NCBI GenBank assembly: GCA_003136335.1
Contig: PLEA01000490.1
Span: 1 to 7,373, forward strand
Origin: Acidobacteriaceae bacterium
Lineage (GTDB): Bacteria; Acidobacteriota; Terriglobia; Terriglobales; SbA1
DNA: 7,373 bases
Reading direction: 5' to 3'
The notes beneath the pieces were generated by a model. That model worked only from the letters and a program-made list of their open reading frames with translations. It was not told where the DNA came from and made no database searches. The translations under genes were made by a program, and so were the position numbers. This document shows, piece after piece, positions 1 to 4,586 of the stretch (position 1 is the first letter of the stretch; every line of letters begins with the position of its first letter).

Positions 1-567
1 GTTCTTGTAGAACACGCTCGCGCCCGGACCTTCCTCAGCGCCAAATTTTGTCATCTCGTAGTTGTAATAAACCTTGCCCTCGGCCATCTCATCCTTCGAA
101 AACGACACGTGATAGTCGCGGTTGAAGTCGCTTCCGAACGACGAGACCCACTTGAACTGCCATCCCATGCGCTTCTTGAATGCCTCGATCTCCGGCAGAG
201 TCGCCCGGGAAACCGCTACAAAAGTCACGTCGCGGTGCGCGAGGTGTACGACTGCACCGTCGAAGGTATCAGCCAGGAACGAGCAGCTCGGGCAGCCCTC
301 TTTCCATCCTGGGCCAAACATGAAGTGGTAGACGATCAGCTGGCTCCGTCCGGCGAATAGATCGCCAAGCGTCTCCTTGCTTCGCGGCCCATCGAACACG
401 TACTTCTTCTCCACCCGCTCCCACGGCAGCGCGCGCCGCTGCCGGCTCAGCTCATCGCGCAATCGCGAGAACTCCTTCTCCTTGCGCAAAAGCTCTTTTC
501 TTGCCGCAACCCACTCAGCTTGCGGTACGACCGTTCCCAGTTCCGTCTTGCTCGTCATGGTTGCCAT
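1..567 (-). CDS. DUF899 family thioredoxin-like protein, C-terminus cut off by window edge
   Basis: The 189 visible codons are open up to the left edge of the window, so the stop lies outside. The protein matches the DUF899 family (thioredoxin-like fold, biochemical role not established) by its order of blocks: an N-terminal charged helix with EWVAARKELLRKEKEFSRLR (residues 18-37), RRALPW (44-49), FMFGPGWKEGCPSCSF (82-97), DGAVVHLAHRDVTFVAVSRA (103-122) and KRMGWQFKWVSSFGSDFN (132-149). Cys92 and Cys95 form a CPSC motif where a thioredoxin active site would sit. Members are usually somewhat over 200 residues, so roughly a quarter is missing. I chose ATG 567 over the next in-frame ATG at 558 because AAGGA precedes it by about 9 nt and nothing precedes the second. 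Its 5' end overlaps the upstream small gene by 53 nt, which suggests translational coupling. It is the last visible gene of the ArsR operon. It probably acts in the cytosol, since no signal peptide is visible. Confidence 0.9.
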   Translation of the reverse strand, partial: MATMTSKTELGTVVPQAEWVAARKELLRKEKEFSRLRDELSRQRRALPWERVEKKYVFDGPRSKETLGDLFAGRSQLIVYHFMFGPGWKEGCPSCSFLADTFDGAVVHLAHRDVTFVAVSRATLPEIEAFKKRMGWQFKWVSSFGSDFNRDYHVSFSKDEMAEGKVYYNYEMTKFGAEEGPGASVFYKN

Positions 568-718
568 AATCACTTTTCCTTTCCGTCACATTCTTCGAAC
601 CATCCTTCTGTTCGCTCTTTTTCGAACGAACCATCTTCACCACGATCGCGGCAACACCGCCGGTCGACATGACGCTACCTGCCATCAACGCCGCGCTCGC
701 CATACAGACCGGACACAT
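515..718 (-). CDS. 67-residue CPVC-motif hydrophobic small protein
   Basis: The protein begins MCPVCMASAALMAGS, continues with a hydrophobic Ala/Val/Met-rich segment to about residue 30, then RSKK and a polar tail to residue 67. The CxxC motif at residues 2-5 sits directly ahead of the putative membrane helix. I recognise this as a type of tiny uncharacterised protein found beside SRPBCC/DUF899 genes, but I cannot name a function. An in-frame ATG at 748 would add ten residues. ATG 718 is preferred because AGGAGG stands 5 nt before it and no comparable site precedes 748. The last 17 codons and the stop overlap the start of the DUF899 gene in another frame. The tail after RSKK looks low in structure and may be poorly conserved. 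A thiol redox, metal-binding or membrane-anchored role is only a guess from the Cys pair. Confidence 0.75.
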   Translation of the reverse strand: MCPVCMASAALMAGSVMSTGGVAAIVVKMVRSKKSEQKDGSKNVTERKSDYGNHDEQDGTGNGRTAS

Positions 719-723
719 AGGTT

Positions 724-729
724 CCTCCT
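724..729 (-). promoter_or_regulatory. Strong ribosome binding site AGGAGG for the CPVC small protein
   Basis: A perfect AGGAGG on the minus strand is followed by AACCT and then ATG at 718. It decides the start of the small protein: the in-frame ATG at 748 lies upstream of this site. Confidence 0.8.
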
Positions 730-758
730 TCTTCCGCAGGACTTTCATTGATGATTAA

Positions 759-792
759 TGATTGGATCGGCCCAGCCATGGCTTTTCAATCA
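759..792. repeat. Inverted repeat with inner palindrome in the SRPBCC-small protein gap
   Basis: In the 91-bp gap between the SRPBCC stop and the small gene, TGATTG (759-764) pairs with CAATCA (787-792). Between them is the perfect palindrome AGCCATGGCT (774-783). In the mRNA this could fold into a stem with an inner hairpin about 40 nt before the small gene's start, possibly separating or stabilising the operon segments. There is no U-tract, so it is not an obvious terminator. Functional relevance is uncertain. Confidence 0.3.
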
Positions 793-809
793 ACAATCAG
801 CATCAACCC

Positions 810-1268
810 TCACCGCCGCCCTTCCTCCGCCCGCTCCCGGACGCGATTGTGCATGTGCGTCCATCCCTTCCCCACGCCTTGTCTATGGTCGTCCTGAATC
901 AGTCCGAGCGCCGTGTGGTGAAACTTGATCAGCGTTCCACCGTCTTCCTCGCTCAAGCGGTATTGCAGATTCGAGACGACCGGATAGGACATGAACAACG
1001 GCCCGGTAATTTCGAGCAGCGTCGGCCGCTTGATGGCCTGCACTTGCCCCCAGAAATGGCCGTTCCCGTCGCCGAGATCGCGGAACCACCGTCCACCGGG
1101 CCACGCCTCGATCTTCATCGGCATCGCCTTGCCGTCCGGTGTGTCATTCCCCGGCCCGAGCTGTTCCAGTAGCGCCGCGAACGTCACCTCCAGTGCCGCA
1201 CGTACATGGATTTCCTGCGTGATGTTCAGTGTCAAATTCTCAATGCCCGCAGTTGCTGTCGAAGTCAT
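810..1268 (-). CDS. SRPBCC (START/AHSA1-like) domain protein
   Basis: This 152-residue protein is one SRPBCC helix-grip domain, a fold with a deep hydrophobic ligand cavity. Typical blocks are the first strand NLTLNITQEIHVRAALEVTF (11-30), which leads into the first helix, the turn EAWPGGRWFRDLGDGNGHFW (54-73), GQVQAIKRPTLLEITGP (74-90), the strand GGTLIKFHHTALG (110-122), and the long C-terminal helix starting GWTHMHNRVRERAE (135-148). Length is normal for the AHSA1-like branch. The ATG at 1268 is preceded by AGGAG at a short spacing. It starts 23 bp after the stop of the ArsR gene, so the two are surely co-transcribed. ArsR-SRPBCC pairing is a recurrent arrangement in bacteria, with the SRPBCC protein thought to bind or act on a small hydrophobic molecule. 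The ligand here is unknown, and no export signal is seen. Confidence 0.88.
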   Translation of the reverse strand: MTSTATAGIENLTLNITQEIHVRAALEVTFAALLEQLGPGNDTPDGKAMPMKIEAWPGGRWFRDLGDGNGHFWGQVQAIKRPTLLEITGPLFMSYPVVSNLQYRLSEEDGGTLIKFHHTALGLIQDDHRQGVGKGWTHMHNRVRERAEEGRR

Positions 1269-1291
1269 CTCTCTCCTGCCCTCATTTCTGA

Positions 1292-1633
1292 TCAGATTTT
1301 ATCTAACGCCTTGCTCTTAACCTCGGCCCGCTCCTTGACTCGGGTCAACTGGTGCTGCCACAGGCATTCGAATGTTTTGCTCCACTCGTGCAGCGGCCGG
1401 ATCGCTTCCGCGTTGGTTCGATAAAATATGTTCCGCCCGTGCCGCCGCGCGCGCACCAGACCAACATTTCGCAGCACCCGCAGATGCTTGGAAACCGAAG
1501 GTTGTCCGAGGCCCAGACTCGCCACGATGTCCCCAACCGGCCGCTCCTGCAGCGCCAGGCAGTTCAAGATCTCCCGTCGACGCGGCTCGGCAACCGCATT
1601 GAACGCATCCGATGTGGTCGCGGCTCTTGCCAT
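1292..1633 (-). CDS. ArsR-family winged-helix transcriptional repressor
   Basis: The protein has 113 residues and is a bare winged helix-turn-helix. The opening segment is FNAVAEPRRREILNCL (11-26), followed by RPVGDIVASLGLGQPSVSKH (31-50) with the recognition helix around 44-58, and a wing RARRHGRNIFYRTN (61-74). A C-terminal helix (from about W84 to K108) is of the kind that forms the dimer interface. The metal-binding CxC box of SmtB/ArsR sensors is absent; the only cysteines are C25 and C90, so a classical metal sensor is unlikely. This fits the ArsR subgroup that is paired with SRPBCC proteins, as it is here. ATG 1633 is preferred because it aligns with the family start. No Shine-Dalgarno precedes it, and the -10 box ends only 7 nt upstream, so the mRNA may be leaderless. 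It probably represses its own operon through the palindrome at 1646-1665. Confidence 0.92.
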   Translation of the reverse strand: MARAATTSDAFNAVAEPRRREILNCLALQERPVGDIVASLGLGQPSVSKHLRVLRNVGLVRARRHGRNIFYRTNAEAIRPLHEWSKTFECLWQHQLTRVKERAEVKSKALDKI

Positions 1634-1637
1634 CTAG

Positions 1638-1666
1638 TTGAATATATATTCCTATATAGGTATATG
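1638..1666 (+). promoter_or_regulatory. Possible divergent promoter for the HAD gene, overlapping the operator
   Basis: On the plus strand TTGAAT (1638-1643), 17 bp of spacer, and TATATG (1661-1666) make a moderate sigma-70-like match (4 of 6 in each box). It would start transcription near 1673, about 60 nt before the HAD start codon. It covers the same palindrome as the arsR promoter, so one bound repressor could close both. AT-rich DNA gives such matches easily, so this is tentative. Confidence 0.35.
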
Positions 1667-1670
1667 TCAA
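1641..1670 (-). promoter_or_regulatory. arsR operon promoter, likely giving a leaderless transcript
   Basis: On the minus strand a perfect -35 TTGACA (1670-1665) is followed after 18 bp by the -10 TATATT (1646-1641). The -10 ends 7 nt before the ATG at 1633, so transcription should begin at or next to the start codon. The palindromic operator fills the spacer. This is the clearest sigma-70-like promoter in the window. Confidence 0.72.
1646..1665. promoter_or_regulatory. Palindromic operator, probable ArsR binding site
   Basis: A 20-bp palindrome has the perfect core CCTATATAGG (1651-1660), flanked by ATATT on the left and TATAT on the right. Only one symmetric pair mismatches. It lies between and partly over the -35 and -10 boxes of the arsR promoter, the standard position for a repressor that blocks RNA polymerase. 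Assignment to the adjacent ArsR protein is inferred from position and symmetry. Confidence 0.7.
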
Positions 1671-1719
1671 GCGTGTTTTCCGGAATCGTCTACACTCTTT
1701 TTCCAGGCCTTTTCCGCGG

Positions 1720-1725
1720 GGAGGG
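1720..1725 (+). promoter_or_regulatory. Ribosome binding site GGAGGG selecting the TTG start of the HAD gene
   Basis: GGAGGG is followed 7 nt later by TTG at 1733. The upstream in-frame ATG at 1664 has only a poorly placed AGG three bases before it. This spacing is the main reason to prefer the TTG start. Confidence 0.6.
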
Positions 1726-1732
1726 ACGACCT

Positions 1733-2344
1733 TTGTCTGCCATTCGCGCTATCTTTTGGGACGTCGGCGGTGTGCTGCTCACCAACGCATGGGACCATAC
1801 CGAACGCAGTGCAACGCTCGAGCACTTTCAGCTCGACCAGAAAGAATTCCAGGACCGTCACGAGATGTTGGTGTCATCGTTCGAACGCGGAAAGATTACG
1901 CTCCAGGAATATCTGGACCGCACCGTGTTCTATCGCACGCGCCCGTTCACGCCCGACGTGTTCCGCGACTATATGTTCTCGTTGTCGCAACCGTTTCCCG
2001 AAGTGCTGGAGTTCGCGCGGGCGCTGGCTGACTCCGGCAAATACTTCATGAGCACGCTCAACAACGAATCGCGCGAGCTGAATTATTACCGGATTGACAA
2101 ATATGGACTGCGAAAGATCTTCCGCTTGTTCGTAAGCTCCTGCTTCGTCGGATTTCGCAAGCCGGAGCGCGACATTTATCGCCTGGCTTTGGAGACGACG
2201 CAGATCCCGGCGGAACAGTGCTGCTTCATCGACGATCGCGCGCTCAATCTGGAATGCGCAGCAAAGTTGGGTATGCAGACTATTGAGATGCAGCAACTGG
2301 AGCAATTGCGAGGCGATCTGGCAAAAATCGGCGTGGGTCTGTAG
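1733..2344 (+). CDS. HAD-superfamily hydrolase (subfamily IA-like)
   Basis: The 203-residue protein carries all four HAD motifs. Motif I is AIFWDVGGVLLT, with nucleophile Asp10. Motif II is FMSTLNNES, with Ser107/Thr108. Motif III is GFRKPERDIYRLAL, with Lys143. Motif IV is CCFIDDRALNLECAAKLGM, with Asp167/Asp168. The helical cap lies between motifs I and II. The second Asp of the usual DxD is Gly12, giving the DxGGV variant known from several subfamily IA branches. The protein is presumably a soluble phosphatase or haloacid-type hydrolase, but the substrate cannot be told. TTG 1733 starts the protein six residues before the first beta strand, as expected, and has a good ribosome site. ATG 1664 would add 23 residues and sits inside the operator region. 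The gene is divergent from arsR and convergent with the zinc-ribbon gene. Confidence 0.88.
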   Translation: MSAIRAIFWDVGGVLLTNAWDHTERSATLEHFQLDQKEFQDRHEMLVSSFERGKITLQEYLDRTVFYRTRPFTPDVFRDYMFSLSQPFPEVLEFARALADSGKYFMSTLNNESRELNYYRIDKYGLRKIFRLFVSSCFVGFRKPERDIYRLALETTQIPAEQCCFIDDRALNLECAAKLGMQTIEMQQLEQLRGDLAKIGVGL

Positions 2345-2437
2345 TTTGTGAATCGTATAGGCTGCTGGAATACTGTTCCCTGGTCGATGTTCTTCCGTTT
2401 GGTGGCTAAAGCCGAGCTAATTGTGCGGCACTTATGC

Positions 2438-2472
2438 GCGGCCTAAAGCCGCCCCCTTTCAAAACGAAGGGG
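2438..2472. terminator. Back-to-back hairpins between convergent genes, possible bidirectional terminator
   Basis: GCGGC (2438-2442) pairs with GCCGC (2448-2452) around a 5-nt loop. Immediately next, CCCCTT (2453-2458) pairs with AAGGGG (2467-2472). The site is about 100 bp after the HAD stop and 120 bp after the end of the opposing zinc-ribbon gene, a sensible place for a shared terminator. No clear U-tract follows on either strand, so Rho-independent function is uncertain. Confidence 0.35.
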
Positions 2473-2524
2473 CGAATTGAGTTTTCAGCGTTTTCAAAAC
2501 GAAGGTCGCGAATTGAGTTTCAGC
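2457..2524. repeat. Two imperfect 33-bp direct repeats, 35-bp period
   Basis: Copy one (2457-2489) and copy two (2492-2524) share TTTCAAAACGAAGG, then a slightly shifted stretch containing CGAATTGAGTTT and ending in CAGC. Copy one has GG where copy two has TCG, and TTTT where copy two has TTT. Just upstream, GGC(C)TAAAGCC also occurs twice (2404-2413 and 2440-2450). The whole 2404-2524 stretch therefore looks like a small intergenic repeat cluster. The rest of the 245-bp gap shows no gene. Confidence 0.75.
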
Positions 2525-2589
2525 AGCCTCTCGTCGCGGCGGAATCGTAGTTGCGAATCGTCGCCGAACAAACAGTGCAGGCGGTCTGG

Positions 2590-3648
2590 TTAGGAAGTCT
2601 TGCGGGGCGGGCTGGTCTTTATTCCTGCACTCTGCGGGACATCGGATTCCAACGCGCTGAGCGTCAAATCGCTCGACCAGCAATCGGCGGCCAACTTCCA
2701 TTCTCCGTTGTTCTGCCGCGCACAAACCCACAGGTACTTGCCGCGTTCTTCGCGGCGCTTGCCGGTTGCGCCGGGAATCAAAGCCTTACACCGCCCGGCT
2801 TCGTACGCCAGATCGCCGACGACTTCCACGCGCAGAGGATCGACCTCTACTTCGCCCAGCCCCGCGTCCAGCGCGCCAAAGAAAAACTCGCGAACCGCGG
2901 CTGCGCCGCGGATCGGAGGACAATTGGACCGCAGGACCAGCGCGTCGGGAACGTAAAGGTCGAGCAGATCGTCGAGGTGCTTGGTATTGCAGGCCAGCAC
3001 CCACTCGTGCGTAATGCGCCGAACCGCGGCCTCGGCGCGGCTCATGTCGCCTCTCAGCGCCGCAGTCGGTCGCAGTTCCCGCACGGGATCAACACGGACT
3101 GGATCGCCCGCTGACCGCGCACCCGTCGCTTCCTGTCCGCCAGGAAAATAGTGATGATGATAATGGTGATGGTAGTGATGAGTTTCTTGTGCCGGGGTTC
3201 GGAACCGGGTTGGCCGTACTTCGGCTTGAGGCGCGTGATCTGCAAAGGGATCGGGGAAAGGCGCAAAAGCATTCGAGGGCGGACGGTCGTCCTTTGAGAG
3301 AACGCCAGACTCTGCGTCTTCCCGTTCGCCGACGGTGACGCCGCACATGCCGCAGAACTTATTCCCTCTGCGATTGCCGTATCCACAAACGCGGCAAACG
3401 ATGGTGGTGGAATCGCTGGCGAGCTCCTGTGCCGCGTCATCCGCAGCTTGTTCCGCGTCCGATTCGGCAGCCAGACGTTGCGCGGCCTCCATCGCCGCAG
3501 CCATGGCATCCGGACCAGGCTTGGGACGGCGCATCTCCGGTTGCGACCGGCGGTAAAGTTCGTCCATCTCGGTGCCGCTCAGCTGCGAATCAGATGGCGA
3601 ACCGGAGGATCTGGGATTTCTCTTGTCTTCGTCCACGAATCCAATCAC
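2590..3648 (-). CDS. Zinc-ribbon, His-tract and SnoaL/NTF2-like domain protein
   Basis: The ORF encodes 352 residues in three parts. The N-terminal 80 residues are polar and Ala/Glu-rich, probably helical or disordered. A zinc ribbon follows: CRVCGYGNRRGNKFCGMCG (85-103), with Cys85/88 and Cys99/102. After a Pro-rich linker comes a His/Tyr tract, HHYHHHYHHHY (157-167). The C-terminal 130 residues (about 204-325) read as a SnoaL/DUF4440 NTF2-like fold, with TKHLDDLLDLYVPDALVLRS (222-241), GAAAVREFFFGAL (248-260) and a last strand WKLAADCWSSD (317-327). NTF2-like domains act as enzymes or ligand-binding dimers; which applies here is unknown. No signal peptide or membrane helix is visible. The start is uncertain: GTG 3648 lies in a small hairpin with a weak ribosome site. 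GTG 3636 or ATG 3567 (residue 28) are alternatives, and all keep the domains. It follows the TonB gene by 42 bp and may be co-transcribed. Confidence 0.82.
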   Translation of the reverse strand: MIGFVDEDKRNPRSSGSPSDSQLSGTEMDELYRRSQPEMRRPKPGPDAMAAAMEAAQRLAAESDAEQAADDAAQELASDSTTIVCRVCGYGNRRGNKFCGMCGVTVGEREDAESGVLSKDDRPPSNAFAPFPDPFADHAPQAEVRPTRFRTPAQETHHYHHHYHHHYFPGGQEATGARSAGDPVRVDPVRELRPTAALRGDMSRAEAAVRRITHEWVLACNTKHLDDLLDLYVPDALVLRSNCPPIRGAAAVREFFFGALDAGLGEVEVDPLRVEVVGDLAYEAGRCKALIPGATGKRREERGKYLWVCARQNNGEWKLAADCWSSDLTLSALESDVPQSAGIKTSPPRKTS

Positions 3649-3676
3649 CCCACTGCTGGGGCCATTCTAGCCCAGC
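3648..3676. other. Overlapping hairpins in the TonB to zinc-ribbon gene gap
   Basis: CCCCA (3648-3652) can pair with TGGGG (3657-3661) around a 4-nt loop. As an alternative, GCTGGG (3655-3660) can pair with CCCAGC (3671-3676). The two folds share bases and exclude each other. They lie across the annotated GTG start of the zinc-ribbon gene. They could modulate its translation or trim read-through from the TonB gene, but no U-tract is present. Confidence 0.3.
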
Positions 3677-3690
3677 GGCTGAGGCGAGTG

Positions 3691-4131
3691 CTATCGGCTG
3701 GAAAATTCGATTTTGCCTTCTGTTTCAGTCGGCACACCGTTGCAGGTTGCCGGCCGATATCTCCACGTGCGCACGGTTTGCAGAACATGGCGGTCGCCCG
3801 CGAGGCCCGCGCTTTCAAGAATGAGCGGGCTGTGAACGCGCCCATCGGTTCCAATGATGAAGCTGACTTTTACCTTCTGGCCGCGTGCCGCCGGGGTGAG
3901 AAGTGGATCAGGAGTGGTAAGGGCCTCGGGAGGCTGAACCTCTTCGCAAGCACGCTGTGAGCTGAGGTGGGGCACATCGGCGAACTGGGAAGCGCGCGTC
4001 AGCGTTCTTGAAATCTGGCTTTCGCGCTGCTCGAAAGTTGCTGATCGCAGACGCGTCGAGGGTGTAGCCACTGCCAAAGTAAGCGCGGGCAGTACCAGCA
4101 ACACCACCGCAGGCCAGATGCGACGACGCAT
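3691..4131 (-). CDS. Short TonB-family protein (energy transducer TonB C-terminal domain)
   Basis: The protein has 146 residues. A basic start MRRRIW is followed by one hydrophobic helix (about 7-23), then a periplasmic linker of about 60 residues and a TonB C-terminal domain (about 85-146). The domain reads KVKVSFIIGTDGRVHSPLIL (86-105), then HVLQTVRTWRYRPAT (115-129), then EGKIEF (138-143). TonB proteins transfer proton-motive energy from the inner membrane to outer-membrane receptors. This one lacks the long Pro-Lys/Pro-Glu linker of classical TonB, so whether it can span the periplasm is doubtful. Cys62 and Cys130 could form a disulfide. The frame is open up to 4308, but ATG 4131 is chosen because AGGAG stands 4 nt before it and it places the membrane helix at the N-terminus. 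No exbB or exbD is adjacent. The TonB-dependent receptor lies upstream on the same strand. Confidence 0.82.
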   Translation of the reverse strand: MRRRIWPAVVLLVLPALTLAVATPSTRLRSATFEQRESQISRTLTRASQFADVPHLSSQRACEEVQPPEALTTPDPLLTPAARGQKVKVSFIIGTDGRVHSPLILESAGLAGDRHVLQTVRTWRYRPATCNGVPTETEGKIEFSSR

Positions 4132-4135
4132 TCTT

Positions 4136-4140
4136 CTCCT
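4136..4140 (-). promoter_or_regulatory. Ribosome binding site AGGAG of the short TonB gene
   Basis: AGGAG is followed by AAGA and then ATG 4131. It decides against the longer reading frame that is open to 4308, which would put 59 extra residues before the membrane helix. Confidence 0.7.
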
Positions 4141-4218
4141 GGCGAGCCGGGCTCGCTCTTCACTTGAGGTGGCAAATGCAGGACCACTTACGACGACGAG
4201 TATTACCCTTATTTTGCA

Positions 4219-4253
4219 ATATCTTACGGACGACACTTCGCCAATTAAGATAT
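4219..4253. repeat. 8-bp inverted repeat, candidate operator upstream of short TonB gene
   Basis: The perfect arms ATATCTTA and TAAGATAT are separated by 19 bp, with arm centres 27 bp apart. They lie about 90-120 bp before the TonB start codon in locally AT-rich DNA. The position would suit a regulator site or part of the promoter, but no cognate regulator is evident. Confidence 0.3.
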
Positions 4254-4586
4254 CCCTTGGTGAAAAGGATTGCATACCGGGGGTGCGACGAACCTCCGCC
4301 GTTAGCACTTACGCGGTCGCAGAGCGCCGGAGAGTCAACAAGGTGATTTCGGGAGGGCAGTTCAGGCGGACCGGAACATTCACTGTGCCTAAGCCTTGGT
4401 TGTTGCAGAGCGTGAGCCTTCCGATTTTGTACAGACTCCAAATGTACTTCCGCCCCAACGGGGGCAAATAAAGCGGACGGAGGAAAGGCACCCGCACCCG
4501 GCCTTAGTTTGCTGGATTGCGCAGCGTACAGTCTCTACTTCCAGCATAACCCGAATCGGCGAATTCGCGATATGCCGAGAGCAATA

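Larger units (their letters stand above)
4132..4586. other. 455-bp non-coding gap between receptor and short TonB gene
   Basis: No recognisable protein or RNA gene is present; the short open frames on both strands look random. It holds three small inverted repeats. GCGAGCC-G-GGCTCGC (4142-4156) lies just before the TonB ribosome site. ATATCTTA (4219-4226) pairs with TAAGATAT (4246-4253). GCCCC (4452-4456) pairs with GGGGC (4461-4465) about 120 nt after the receptor stop, possibly part of a terminator but without a U-tract. The gap should contain the TonB promoter, but I found no convincing -35/-10 pair. Confidence 0.6.

Noticed and set aside
1352..1732. Upstream extension of the HAD frame (ATG 1352 or ATG 1664)
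   Set aside because: The extension to 1352 runs antisense through the ArsR gene and its sequence is not HAD-like. ATG 1664 lies inside the promoter-operator region and lacks a proper ribosome site, whereas TTG 1733 has one.
2551..3114. Plus-strand 187-residue frame opposite the zinc-ribbon gene
   Set aside because: The minus-strand protein has a clear zinc ribbon and an NTF2-like domain. The plus-strand translation shows no domain and is explained by GC-rich codon bias.
3148..3183. Microsatellite-like GTGATGATGATAATGG tract, considered as a repeat array
   Set aside because: It is the reverse complement of mixed His and Tyr codons in the zinc-ribbon gene. The units are short and irregular, with no spacers, so it is not a CRISPR array or an independent repeat element.
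4132..4308. N-terminal extension of the TonB gene to 4308
   Set aside because: It would place 59 unrelated residues before the membrane helix. The ATG at 4131 has its own AGGAG and gives the expected TonB topology.
4452..4465. GCCCC/GGGGC hairpin as the receptor's Rho-independent terminator
   Set aside because: The stem is only 5 bp, about 120 nt from the stop, and no U-tract follows on the minus strand. It is mentioned only within the gap description.
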